In this document: positions 21,110 to 32,895 of the stretch, piece after piece | Numbering within the stretch: position 1 is the first letter of the stretch | How the letters are laid out: every line of letters starts with the position of its first letter | Assembly: GCA_021399435.1 (NCBI GenBank) | Contig: JAJTUP010000039.1 | Span: 248,001-312,000, forward strand | Source of the DNA: Diaporthe sp. PMI_573 | Taxonomy: Eukaryota > Ascomycota > Sordariomycetes > Diaporthales > Diaporthaceae | Reading direction: 5' to 3' | Length of the DNA stretch: 64,000 bases | Program-made: the position numbers and the translations under genes | The notes under the pieces: generated by a model | Database searches by the model: none | Told to the model about the DNA's origin: nothing | The model's input: only the letters and a program-made list of their open reading frames with translations

Positions 21110-24100
21110 ATGGCTGATCGTGGTCGAGGAAGAGGACGAGGACGTGGTGACGGCGCCGGTCGTGGCGATGGGGGTGCTCGCGGCGGTCCAAGCAGAGGAG
21201 GCTCCTTCCCACCCGGTCGTGGAGGAGGGGACCGAGGTGGCCGCGGTGGATATCGTGGCGGCGGCGACCGGGGCGGAGGAAATCGCGGCGGTGGCTACCG
21301 CGGTGGAGGAGATCGTGGTGGTGGCTATCGCGGGGGCGGAGATCGCGGCGGGTACCGTGGAGGTGGCGATCGGGGCCGAGGTGGCGGTGACCGTGGTGGC
21401 CGCGGCGGACGACCCCCCGCGCAGGTCTACACGCCTCCCACTGGAGGTGCTCCCGTCCCCGACACCCAGGTGAGGGCCGTCGAAGATGCTCGCCAGAAGG
21501 CCCGCAAATCGCCCGAGTTCGCAATGGGCTCCCTGAGTCTCGACAGCTCTGCCCTGTTGCCAGCCCGACCCGGCTACGGCACCGAGGGCCAGCCCATCAC
21601 CGTCTACGCCAACTACGTCCCGCTGGTCCCCCGATCTGACCTGACTCTGTACTCATACGACGTCGCCGAAATCAAGCCCGAGGTCGTTGGAAAGAAGCGA
21701 ACACAGGTCATCCGTCTCTTGGTCAACGAGTCGCCAGAGCTGGAGAGTTACCGAGGAGACATGGTCACCGACTTCAAGTCCACCCTGATCTCCCGGAAGC
21801 AACTGGACTTGGGAGGGCCCGAAAAAGTCATCGAGGTCACCTACAAGGCTGAGGGAGAAGACGAGCCCAAGGAGCGCGCCCCGAAATACAAGGTCGCTGT
21901 TAAGTACACCAAGACACTGACTGTGGGCGACCTGATGTCCTTCCTGACCTCGACGAACCCAGCGGTCCAGTATAACAGCAAGTTGGAGATGATCCAGGGT
22001 CTGAACATCTTCCTCAAGCACTGGGCCAAGTCCAACAACAACGTGGCAACTATTGGAGCCAGCAAAACCTTCTCGATGAGTGGCAACGCTGATAACCTTG
22101 ACCTCGGACGGGGCCTCACTGCTCTGCGTGGTTTCTTCACCAGCGTTCGGGCTGCTACCAACCGCATTCTTGTCAACGTCAACGTCAGTCATGGCGCCTT
22201 CTACAACGAGGGAAAGCTGACGAATTTGATTGCGGCCTACAACCCACGCCCTGATCCCAGCGGGTGGCGTTCCCTCGAAAAGTTCCTCAAACGTGTCCGT
22301 GTCCGAACAACACACCTCAAGGAGAAGAAGAACAGGAAGGGAGAAGTCATTCATCGGGCCAAGACTGTCTTCGGGCTAGCTAAGAAATCAGACGGACAGG
22401 GACCCAACCGGCCCAGGGTTAAAGAGTTCGCCGCTGGACCGAAGCATGTCGAGTTCTGGCTTGAAGACAGGTCCCCGGCACCAGCAGCTTTGTCCTCCAT
22501 CCCAGGTGCCGAGCCATCCCAAGCCACGTCCAAGAAGAAGGGCAAGGGCAAGGGTGCGAAGGGAAAAGCGGAAGCACCTCCAAAAGCCGGACCACAACCC
22601 GTGTCTGCTGGAACTGGCCGCTATATCAGCGTCTACGAATACTTCAAGAACACATACAACATCACGTGTGGAGATGACTACCCTGTGGTCAATGTCGGCA
22701 CGGATAAGAATCCATCATACCTGCCCGCTGAGGTTTGCGTTGTATTGCCCGGCCAGAGCGCCATGGCGAAGCTCAGCGGCGAGCAGACCCGGAACATGAT
22801 CAAGTTTGCTGTCCGTGGGCCCTGGCTCAACGCCATGTCTATCGCCAATGACGGCCTCGTCACAGGCGGTCTATCAACCGAGACCAATCCTCTTTTGGTA
22901 AGCCCTGATATTCCGCGCGAAATGCCCGAAGAGTGTTCCTTGATGTCCTATGGGATGCATAACTAATCACTGATCATCAGGCACAATTCGGCATCAACGC
23001 CGGCCAAAACCTGATCACCGTTTCAGCCCGCGTATTACAAGAGCCCAAGGTGTTCTACAAAAATAACAAGTCTGTCAATGTCGCTTTCGGCAGCTGGAAC
23101 ATGGAGAACGTCATGTTCAACAAACCGGGCAACTTGAAAACGTGGTCGTGGCTGTCCATCAAAGACTGGAGGCGGCCAAACTACACAAAGGACGACCTCG
23201 CTGCTACGGTCGGCAGGTTTTCTGCGTCGCTGAGCAAGAATGGGGTGACGGTGCAACAGCAAGCCCTTCCTGGCCAGGAAATCACCTTGAATTCACCCAG
23301 CGACCCGGCGTTGGATACGTTGTTCGAGCGAGCGGCCAGAAAGCTGGATCTTCTCTTCATCATCCTCCCTGGCAGGGACAAGAGTGACAACACTGAGCTG
23401 TACAGCTATATCAAGACTCTTGGCGACACAAAGTATGGCATCCATACCATTTGCGTCGTTGGGTCCAAGTTTGCTGGTGGAAGAGGAGAAGACCAGTACT
23501 TTGCCAACGTTGCCCTCAAGTTCAACCTCAAGCTTGGGGGCAACAACCAAATGGTCGAGCCCTCGCGCCTGTCCTTCCTCAACGAGGACAAGACCATGGT
23601 GGTGGGCATCGACGTGACTCACCCATCCCCTGGCTCATCCTCCAACGCACCTTCTGTCGCCGGTTTGGTGGCGTCCACGGACAAGCACTTTGGCCAGTGG
23701 CCCGGCAGCCTTAGCATACAAAGCGAGGCCCGTCAGGAGATGGTTTCGGACCTCACCCCTATGCTGAAGAATGCTCTCGGGAACTGGAGGAATCTCGGAA
23801 AGCACGCGAGCCTACCGGAGAACATCCTCGTTTACCGCGACGGTGTGTCGGAGGGCCAGTACCAGACCGTCTACGACGAAGAGATCCCGCGCCTGCGCAA
23901 GGCTTTCGCGGAGATGTACCCGGCGGACCTGACCAAGAAGAACCTCCCGCGGCTGACCGTCATCATCGTCGGAAAGCGCCACCATACCCGCTTCTACCCC
24001 AGCCAGGCCAAGGACATGGACCGCGGCGGCAACTGCAAGCCGGGCACGGTCGTCGACCGCGGCGTCACGGAGGAAGGGATGTGGGATTTTTACCTGCAAT

Positions 24101-24441
24101 CGCATGCGGTGATCCAGGGGACCGGCCGGCCGGCGCACTACGTCGTGGTGCTGGACGAGATCTTCCGGGACCGGGCGAAGAAGCTTAAGTCGTCACCCGC
24201 CAACGAGCTCGAGAAGGTCACGCAGGCGCTGTGCTACTCGTACTCCCGCGCAACCAAGGCCGTCAGCATCTGCACGCCCGCGTACCACGCCGACATACTG
24301 TGCGAGCGGGCGCGCCGGTACATGGCAGACCTGTTTGAGGGGAGCACCGCGGACGACGCGAGTAGTGTTGCTGGGGGTGGGGGTGTCGCTGCTACTGTGA
24401 CGGTTCATGAGAAGCTGAAGAACACCATGTTCTATATCTGA
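21110..24441 (+). CDS. Argonaute (QDE-2/AGO class) with complete catalytic tetrad
   Basis: Exons 21110-22897 and 22981-24441 (83-bp intron GTAAGC..ATCAG) encode 1082 aa. The first 110 residues are an RGG/GR-rich arm; then come the N domain, linker (TALRGFFTSVRAATNRI), PAZ, MID (LDLLFIILPGRDKSDNTELYSYIK) and PIWI. The slicer residues are all present: Asp807 in GIDVTHPSP, Glu849 in EARQEM, Asp883 in YRDGVSEGQY and His982 in GRPAHYVVVLDE. It should bind small RNAs and cleave targets in quelling or transposon and virus defence. The Gly-rich arm resembles Neurospora QDE-2, but I cannot separate QDE-2 from the meiotic paralog SMS-2 by eye. The start at 21110 (MADRGRGRG) is chosen over an upstream in-frame start because the RGG arm begins there. 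Confidence 0.93.
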
Positions 24442-25007
24442 TCTTTGCGATTTTCCACAACTTGTTTGTGGCGGCCTGGGTGCTCTTGGGAGGAAAATTG
24501 TCTCGTGTATTTTACTTTGGGGCTTGATCGTTAGCGTCTCGATTTGGGTATGTTGCTTTCTGGGTCTGGCATTTATGGCTAGTTGTTTTTGGCGATTCTT
24601 TGTGGTAGCTGCAGCTAGCGATGTTTTTCAACGAGAGCTTTTGAAGACGGGTTAGTGGTGCAATTGTGACATGGCGTTTTCGTTGTATGTTCCTGCCTCC
24701 GCCTAGGGGTTGCCTTGGGTATTGCACTTCGTGTGACCGCTGACAGCCGTATTTCCCATCCTCAAATGGCCTTTCATCAAATACACTTACCAAGGATACA
24801 AGGCAGCACAAACATCAAATGGTCTCACACGGATCTCGTGGGACGGAACGGAAAGAAAATTTGAAATTGACTATAGAATGGAAAATAATTGGCAAGGCTC
24901 ATATCAACAAGTCCATCCCCGCCCCCAAGGAACATCCAGCGTAAACAAACCATCTCCCACAAGGCGCCACGCCACCATCCACACCCAGGGGCAATGCACT
25001 AACTCCC
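24442..25007. other. Convergent intergenic region after the Argonaute gene
   Basis: 3' flanks of the Argonaute and the small secreted protein genes. No other feature is seen. Confidence 0.5.
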
Positions 25008-25358
25008 CTACTGACCATCCGCCCCCTCAGGCAACGCATCATCCGCCTCATCATCACTACTCTCAGCGATCCCGTTCTGCTCGCGGAACTCGGCGAGCCC
25101 CTGCCGCACGACGGCGGTAGTCTCTTTGGCGCTGAGGCCGTCGAGGGGGTTGCGCTCCCCGTTCCCGTTGACGGAGCCCGGGGCGTTGCTGTCCTCTAGG
25201 TCGAGGGTGTTGAAGATGTCTAGTGCTTCTTGGTCTGTGAGCCCCGTCTTGGCTGAGACTGTGTTTGCGTTTGTGTTTTGGCGGGTTGCGTGGCGCATTT
25301 GGGTCGTGGCTGCTGCTGCGGCGGTGGTGGCTAGGAGGAGGATGGTTGAGAAACGCAT
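25008..25358 (-). CDS. Small secreted acidic protein (116 aa), effector-like
   Basis: Single exon. A signal peptide (MRFSTILLLATTAAAAA) with a probable cleavage near residue 17-20 leads to a mature chain of about 97 aa with no cysteine. It carries a helical GLTDQEALDIFNTLDLED segment, a second helix SAKETTAVVRQGLAEFREQNG, and an acidic tail (SSDDEADDALPEGADGQ). I recognise no family. Small size, secretion and isolation in a gene-poor flank are compatible with an effector, but the lack of Cys and the acidic tail also fit an ordinary secreted peptide. It is convergent with the Argonaute gene. Confidence 0.65.
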   Translation of the reverse strand: MRFSTILLLATTAAAAATTQMRHATRQNTNANTVSAKTGLTDQEALDIFNTLDLEDSNAPGSVNGNGERNPLDGLSAKETTAVVRQGLAEFREQNGIAESSDDEADDALPEGADGQ

Positions 25359-27532
25359 TTTGGTTGGTTGTGGGCGGGTGGGTGTTTTTGGAAATTATTG
25401 TTGGGGGGTTAAGTTGATATTAACGTAATGGCCAGTTCCAGCTGGTGAGAAGCGAAGAAGGTGGATTTGATCTGGAGTAGATGAGGCTGAGTGCTGATGA
25501 TCATGACGCCGTCAGGGGAGAGGGCCGCCGTGGGCGTATTTAAGCTTAAAGTGTGGGCAGCACAAGCCCTTCCCCCAACCCCCTGTTCATCCTACATCGT
25601 GAGACCGCTTCGTCTGGTCGTGTGTCATATAACGCATATGCCACCCCAAGTTCGTCGTTGGCAGCCCTGCCAAGATCATAAAGAAGACCGCTATGAAACA
25701 GGACAGGGGGCGTAATGCTCCCACATGTGCACCAAAAGATCTTCAAAACAGATCGTAGCCCCGGGCTGATCTACCCATATCCTTGTGTGCAATGTCGTGC
25801 ACCTCGCCCGGCGGCCGCGCCGACATACAGAGTCCTGCCAGGCCCCTGGTGGTGAAAATGCCAAGCTTCGTGAGAGACGGGTTTCGTAACAAGAATTTTA
25901 AGTCGTCCGTCGGCGTTTGATCGCCGCGCCCCGGAGTTGGGGTAGCAACGGTCTTTTGACACCTGCCAAGCGAGCTCATGCGCCTAAGGTCTCTTTCTGT
26001 CATTTATGTGCGAGGAAATATCCAACGTGCTTGTTGCTTCCGAAATATCTTACTAGAACGTGATCATTTGCCCACACACGTGGCCGGTGCATCCCACTCG
26101 AAGTAAACATGCGAAGATCGGGATACTCCTTTGTGTTTGTTGGTCCTATTCACCCAGGTATAGTTAGCAGCAGATTTGCCAAGGATGATGCGTTCATCCA
26201 AATTAAGCTTACCGTGGTTCGGTGGATCGTGGATTCGAAACCATCCAGGGGCAGACCAGAGCGCATACATAACAGAGCAAGATAGTCCGCGCGCGAGTCA
26301 CTGTCAGGAGCTCGCAAAACTTACGATTCCAGGGCTTCTGGAAGCCCTGGTGGGTCTCATAAGGTCTATCCCGGGCTTTGTCGCAGAAAGAGATCGTGTT
26401 CAATGAAGCCAAGGTCTACTCCGACGCGGTATATTTGCACTAATAGGCCGCAGGATATTTACCACTAACCGAGGGTGCAAAAGGGGCTAAGGGGGCTTTT
26501 ACTTCTACATAGACGTATGGATCATATTCACTGACCCACTGTTCAATGGAACACCCCCTCACTGCCGCGGACGTGAAACCCAACTGCGTGGCGCCGCTGG
26601 TACCAAGGCAGAATATGGAGCTGAGAAAGATCTTTCAGCTTGGGGTCCTCACATTTCTTCATATTGGAGAACAGAAGAGTCAGGAAAATAGATCAAGCAT
26701 CCATTTTTGCTGAGTTGCATGTAGTTATATGGTTCTCAAGTGTTTCTTTTACAGGCACGTTGAAGGCTTGACATCGCGTGCTTGATGTCGAATTCTGAAT
26801 TCGCCGATACCTCATCTTAGGTCTCTGGTAAGAGCTCCAGCACGTTACCCTGGTTTTACGGTTCAACAAGAAACCTCAGTTTCAGAAACACATCCGCGGA
26901 GGTGACCGCGGAAATATCTTCGGGCTGGACACCTTGTGTTGTCATTGAATGCAAGGACTGTGTGGGTTTGGCTACATAAGATCCATTTCCACATAGCTAA
27001 GGCTGTAGAGAAATTCGAAACCATCCAGCGAGAGTCGCCAACTGCCGTCTCATGCGAGAGGTCTGCGTGAGGTGGTTGGCGGGCAGAATAATAGATTGTT
27101 TCTATGCAGTCACGTGCCGTCGGCCCCTGGACGTCCCCGACAGTGTCAGCGTAATGCAGGCCTGGACTAAAGTAGACTACGCTGTTTAGCTGCATGCTTA
27201 GGCTCCCAAGCCCTTTTGAGGAGCGGCGTCCGCTGCTGTGTTCGCCCACTTATTGGCCACTGTCACAATGACCTCATCAGCCTTTCACACAGATCAACGG
27301 GTCATGAGCGTGGGTGTCGTCATTGCTCTCAGGAGTGATTCTTATTATTTAATAAAACGCAGGTTAAATTTCTGGCCTTTAAACCTCAATTTACAATATC
27401 AATTGACCTCTTAAAGGCTATAATCTCTACCACATTAAATTTCCCCCTAGGACAACACACCCATCGACTTCGAACCTTAAGGTACAACCTTGATCTTCTT
27501 ACGATAAGGAGATCGTGTACACAAAAGTCACA
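25359..27532. other. Gene-poor interval
   Basis: 2.2 kb with no supportable gene. A 15-bp string TTCGAAACCATCCAG occurs near 26234 and again near 27015, in otherwise unlike surroundings. Confidence 0.5.
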
Positions 27533-27883
27533 ATGTCTGAGAATTACACAATGAAGCAAAACGGCAGTGGAGGCATGGCTGGAAGCGTCCAGACACCAGC
27601 CAACGCGCACCTGGGTCAGGACAAGCCCAAGGTATTTGACGCCGCTGGAGCGGTCGGCCATCAATTCACCGGTACGTATCCTCTCCGTTTCACAGAGAAA
27701 CAAACCAGAACTACTTGCTGATATCGTATTTTTGCAGAGGACGGAGCGATCGGTGGCACGGCACAGAAAATCGGAGGGCCTCTTGACAAGGACGGCGCTA
27801 TTGGCAAGCAGTTCACTACGGAGGGAAGCATCGGCGGTACGGTGCAGGACAAACTTGGTGGTACGGCTAGTAAGAGTAATTAG
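27533..27883 (+). CDS. 94-aa protein made of two copies of a Gly-rich 27-residue repeat
   Basis: Exons 27533-27671 and 27738-27883 (66-bp intron GTACGT..TTGCAG) give a complete 94-aa frame. After a short N-terminal arm the chain holds two tandem units of 27 residues. Unit 1 runs from FDAAGAVGHQFTEDGAIGGT to AQKIGGP. Unit 2 runs from LDKDGAIGKQFTTEGSIGGT to VQDKLGG. There is no Cys and no signal peptide or hydrophobic helix, so it is probably a soluble, flexible cytosolic protein. I recall similar small Gly-rich proteins in other fungi but no assigned function. The intron falls inside unit 1, directly after QFT, so the two repeat units do not correspond to the two exons. Confidence 0.75.
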
Positions 27884-29506
27884 ATTCTGCCTAGGAATTG
27901 TCGACTTTTCAACACAATACCAACGTGTCGACCTGTCTTGTCATGTTCCAGCGGTTCCAGACGACGGGCCAGCGAGCTAAACGACGTGATCTTTGTTACC
28001 CGAATCCACAAACTCCACGGGTGGTTTGCGGTCGAGAAGGGGTCTGCTGGCTTCGAAGATGGCGAGCTGGGAACTGACGTTGCGCACAAGACAAGGTTGG
28101 TGGCATAGGCAAGTCACTGGCGGTGCCAAGACGAGAGCACCAGGAATCGGGATACGGGAAATGAACCGGAAGAACCCATCGGGGAGTAGCTCGGAGCTTG
28201 CGACCTTATTCACGGGGGTTTCCTTATTAGGCATAAATTGGAACCCGAGATGCTCAAAGACTTCTAGTAATTATCACAGACCCCCAGGCGAGGTTCGCGT
28301 TGGCTGCCAGCCGGCTGTAACCACTATGAAGTAATTCCGTTGCACATGTTTGACACCAGCTTGAGGGGCCCTACGCCAGTGCATTTCACACTACGACCTT
28401 GCGATACGGGTGACATGTCTGACTGTTATAGAGTGGGAGTGGCATGGGGGTGGTGGCCCCCAGGTGGATATGGCCGGGGAGAATCCAGACAGGTGGCAAC
28501 CGAACTGCACCGCTGGGATCGTGCTCATTGGGAGCAAGAGTGGGGAGGACGGTATACATTGCCACAAGGGTGAGGAGATTTATACCAGGATCGGATACAG
28601 GGAGCTGGTGAAGTGGAATCCATACCACTCACTGTACGGGCCCATTTACAAGGAGGCCAAGGTGCGGCGTATCACTATGCTTTGAATGCATGGGCTGGTT
28701 GAGCAGATCACAATAGAGAAAAAGACGTCTGGAAAGAAAAAGACCGGTGGGCTTTTTTGCATGGTAGCGGTTAAGTTTCGTCTGATCGATGGCAATTGGC
28801 TTCATGAACGGGGTCCTTTGATGATTTAAGCCAGTACGGATACACTACAACACTGCAGTTCGGGCTGGTGCTGAGTCTCAGCCGCACGAGGGGAAGGATG
28901 CTAATGAAAAAATGCGGTGCCATATTTATCGCATTTGGGATATTACAGGCAGTTAAACGCCGTATATCATGGGTTCTGTACGCAAATAATGAAGGCGACC
29001 GGCTGATACGAAGTGTACAACATGCAGTGTCCCGCGACTTGGATAAGCTTTGACTTTCTTGTGCAATCACAATGCGAGCGGCATCTGATGTTACCCGAGA
29101 TCAGACTGCACATGTGCAGTGTGCCATTAGCCCCAACATCACCCACCATCGGCCCAGGCACACAACGTTTCTTGGCAAAAGCTTACGAGGCGGGCGGCCG
29201 TGTGTCCAGACTACTGCAGGTCGAGCATGGATGAACTGCAATATCACGGGATGATATCGAAATTTTAGGTGTCGGCATGCTGAAAGTTCGCAGCTCTCAT
29301 CTGCGGTGAGGGGGGGAGCCGTGCACCCAAAAAGTAGTTTGAGATGGACAGCTGAAGTTGTGCCTGTCCTTTAAGATTGCTCGGTCGCATCATGGAGGAT
29401 GACAAAGCCAGGGAAGAATAAATATGGACAACACTGAGGACTGACTGGAATCTATCCAGGTTATTAAACTACATCTCTCGTAGCACACAGCTCATAACGT
29501 TAGACG
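27884..29506. other. Intergenic interval containing a possible acetyltransferase relic
   Basis: 1.6 kb without an intact gene. The only protein-like signal is the frame-shifted GNAT-like remnant at 28340-28685, listed separately. Confidence 0.45.
28340..28685 (+). pseudogene. Possible GNAT acetyltransferase relic in two frames
   Basis: One frame begins near 28380 with VHFTLRPCDTGDMSDCYRV, which looks like the first strand and helix of a GNAT fold. About 75 bp later another frame carries GIVLIGSKSG, IYTRIGYRELVKWN and HSLYGPIYKE, which resembles the last helix-strand of such enzymes, ending at 28685. The central acetyl-CoA-binding part is absent and the frames differ, so if the likeness is real this is a decayed, internally deleted copy. 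The resemblance is by eye and weak. Confidence 0.3.
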
Positions 29507-30845
29507 ATGGCTTCCCTTTCGCTACACCTGCTATGCATAGCACTCTCTGTCGTGGTTTCGTGGGCTTACCACAACCCAATAAGTTATCCAGGCCCAGACC
29601 CATCGATCGTTTATACCGATGGAAGCTATTATTTGACCCATACATCAGACACGCACATCGAAATGTCCAAAGCCAAGACTCTAGATGCTCTTGTGTTTGG
29701 AGAGACCAAGACCATTTGGGAAGACACCAACGTCACCCGCAGCGCCCACATGTGGGCCCCGGAGATCCACCAGATCGACGACATCTGGTACATGTTGTAC
29801 TCATCCTGTCACGCGAATGTGACGTGCTGCGATACCTGTATGACACGGATCCTGAAAGGATGTGATGGGTCCAATCCATATGACTGTGACTATGTATTTC
29901 TGGCAGACCTGGTGCCTCCTCCGGGAAGGCGTGGAGGTCCGGAGAAGAATCTGACTTTTGCTATCGATGGAACGTTAGTTTGACGTCAAGAAAATGCTGC
30001 TCATGTCTACGATTCCGACTGACTTTTATCTCTCAGGTACCTGGAAGTCCCAGAATATGGTCGGTACCATGTTGTGAGCGCGTTAGACGAGAATAATAAC
30101 CAGTCCATCCAAATCACTAAGTTAGACACGGATTCATGGACTGTGGAAGAGTGGAATATCATCTCGCAACCCGACCAACCGGTAAGTGGGAAATCTCCGA
30201 AATTGCGAGCAATGCTTCATCGTGCTCAGGGAAAGCATCTGGCTAATTCATTCAAGTGGGAACGGAACCTAACGAACTTCCAAGGGAATGTGAGCGGCAT
30301 TCCATTCGCACTGAACGAAGGTCCACACGTACGTCACGGTGATCCCATATAATGTCATGGAAGCTATGTACTAAGTGACCGCCGCAGCCATTATACTATC
30401 AAGGACAAGTCTGGCTGACCTACTCGGGTTCCTTCTGTGGAACACCGAACTACTCTCTCGGGCTGCTGAAATATTTGGGAGGAGATCCCTTAGACAGATC
30501 CTCATGGCTCAAGACTGGCCCTGTCCTCACACAGGCCAACGCGAACTTTGGCACCGGCCACAATTGCATATTCACATCCCCGGATGGTACAGAGATCTGG
30601 GTAAGTCAGCGAGGACGAGCTGGCACGGATACGCGCCACGGTCTTTTTTTTGCGGAATTCCACTCAGGTAGCTGACAAGCATGAATTTGTAGAACGCTTT
30701 CCACGCAACGGTCAACCCGGGAGGGTCGTGCGGCGACGACCGGTTCACCATGGCTCAGAAAGTAGAGTTCCACGGGAACAATACCCCGAGCTTTGGGATT
30801 CCTCAGCCGCTTAGCGAGATGCTGATACCACCTAGCGGAGAATAA
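29507..30845 (+). CDS. Secreted GH43-family glycosidase (arabinan/xylan type)
   Basis: Five exons (29507-29973, 30037-30181, 30257-30328, 30388-30600, 30693-30845) join in frame to 349 aa. A signal peptide ends near ...VVVSWA. The five-bladed propeller signature is present: the catalytic base Asp31 in YPGPDPSIV, then SYYLTHTSD, the WAPEIHQIDDIWYMLYSS block, the general acid Glu225 in ALNEGPH, then PLYYQGQVWLTYSGS and GTGHNCIFTSPDG. The family removes or cuts arabinose and xylose linkages in hemicellulose and pectin side chains, and the subfamily cannot be set by eye. It is convergent with a pectate lyase gene, stops 464 bp apart, which fits a joint role in pectin breakdown. Confidence 0.88.
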
Positions 30846-31309
30846 GGAGCGGCGTTTAGAAGCTTGAGCTTAGACATAACTTGTGGTGGTCACCGGGTCC
30901 AAGTGCTCTATCGGGAAACATGCTCCGCTGGAAGTCTTTGCTCAAGGCTAGGAGAGGCATAAAAGGCTAGATTAGAACGTTGCAAAACTAGAAATTCGAG
31001 ACTCAGTGCCGCCACATGTTCCCGCTTCTGGCAGACGAACTCGCTAGAATCTGTTAAATCTTTTGAGAAGAGATTCTGTGAGAAGCGCTGCAATAAGTGA
31101 CGTAGATTGTGCACAGCTCACATGCACAACGCTCGGCTAATTATATCCGAGTCCGTTGAATGTTGCGACTTGTAGAGACATCATTTGTGATTTATGTACA
31201 GAATACTATATCCAATTTCTACATCTCGAATCCCAATCGTCTAGGAATAAGTGCAGTGTCGTCCCCAGAACATTGCACCATCTAGCCTTTGGAGGAAACG
31301 TCCCCCAAG
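30846..31309. other. Convergent intergenic region between GH43 and PL1 genes
   Basis: 3' flanks only. No feature is seen. Confidence 0.5.
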
Positions 31310-32895
31310 TTATGGCTTGTTCCTCCCCACCTGCCCGGCGTTCTCGTTCACGTACGTCAAGACGTCTGCGCCGGACTCAAACGTCCGAGGCATCGCCTGT
31401 TCGCCAAACTTGGCGCAGCTCTGTACAAGACCACCCTCTACGGAGTCATCCTTGGTGGTCAGGTAGTAGGTAAACTTATCAGCCACGTTCTCAATCAAGT
31501 TCACGTCCTTGCCGTTCAGCTGGCTGGCGGGGGAGGCCAGGCTCTTCAGCCCTGGGTACTCTGCAATCTCATCGGCGGACAGGTCTGGCGGGGAGCACAG
31601 GGTGGCCGGGTTGTTGGGCGTGGCAAGGTTGCTGAACGTGAAGATCCTTGACTCGTCGTCCGGGAATTGCCCTGTCTGGTCGAAGTAGTTGCCCGACATG
31701 AGCACGGATGACATGTTATAGAGGCCAACGTTGTACTGGAAGTCAGGAGCGTAGTCGGCACGCTTCTGCGCTGCTGTGGTGTTGGTGTCGTAGAGTGGTG
31801 CCTTGTTGTTGTAGTTCGAGAACACATTGTTGGCCATGTAAACAGTGCCAAAGCGGACCAGCGGGTTCCGGCTCATCGAGTTGACGAAATGGTTCCCGAA
31901 GACGGTGAACTTCATCTTTCCAATATCCCGGGGGCCCTCCTTCTCACCACCGCCCCAGAGGAGGCTCTTGTGGTGGTTCGCGATGATGTTGTGGCTGAAC
32001 GTGATGTTGTCCGAGCCATCCTCCACGTCGAAGAGTCCATCGTAGCGGTCGACCAGCCAGCCCCAGAGGAACGGCTCAGGCGCAACGGCCTCCGGCCCAT
32101 CTTCGAGGATATTACCGTCGAGCCAAGCGTTGGTGGTCGTCACAAAGGAGATGGCATCATATCGAGCATTCCAGCTTGACGGATAGGTCTCCGGGGACGG
32201 GAAGCAGTCCCGAGGGGGTGAGATGCGGAGGTTCCGGATGATGATGTTGGACTGGGTGTTGAAGTTGAGGCTCACGCCGTTGAGATACGCATCCGAGTCC
32301 CAACCGATCAGCGTCACGTCACCCTTTGCGTCGACGGACTCCCAGCTTTTCTGTACGTTCTGGGCTTGACCCCTCCATCCCTAGCGAAAGTCAGTAAGCA
32401 TCTTCTCCAGCTGATGAGTTGTACACATTGTAATATTTGACTTACGTTCTGCCTGTTCAGTAAATTGAGGTACTCCGTCGCGTTCCTGCCCTCAAACTCC
32501 TCGCCCGCGGCCACAGCAGCTTTTACCGCATCGGTGTATGTCGAGTTCAAGGCCATGATGTAGAGTGTGAAGTTGTAGTCAGGTACCCGACTCGAGTCAA
32601 TGTAGAACTGGCAGTTGCCAGTGGTGGTCTCGTTAATCTCGCTGCCCTTCAGCTCGCCTTTGACGTAGATGGTTCGCGGTGTTGTCAACTCCAAAGCTGT
32701 GCGGAAGTCCATCATGTTGTCGACGACATACGTGTTGTTCTGGGTCGGTGTGCCACCACCAGTAACCTGGGAGGCAAAGCCAAAGGGTTTCCTGTCCGGC
32801 AGTGTTGGGGCCGATGCATCGCGAGGTATGGCCTGGAGCCTACTTGCGACGACGCCCGTGAAGGGAAGCAAGAGCACTGCTGCTGTCCAGAGCAT
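31310..32895 (-). CDS. Secreted pectate lyase, polysaccharide lyase family 1
   Basis: Exon 1 is 32895-32446 and exon 2 is 32380-31310, across a 65-bp intron (GTAAGT..GCTAG), giving 506 aa, long for PL1. A signal peptide (MLWTAAVLLLPFTGVVA) is followed by GFASQVTGGG at the start of the beta-helix. The conserved core reads NIIIRNLRI, DAISFVTTTNAWLDGN, NITFSHNIIANHHKSLLWGG and SRNPLVRFGTVYMANN, the last holding the R-x-P-x-x-R catalytic signature. It cleaves homogalacturonan by beta-elimination outside the cell, with calcium. Residues about 95-150 form an insertion relative to the shorter PL1 enzymes. It is convergent with the GH43 gene. Confidence 0.92.

Noticed and set aside
26210..26262. A GGTTTCGAATCC string on the minus strand resembling a tRNA T-arm
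   Set aside because: The flanking stem does not pair over five bases and no acceptor, D or anticodon arm fits at the proper distance.
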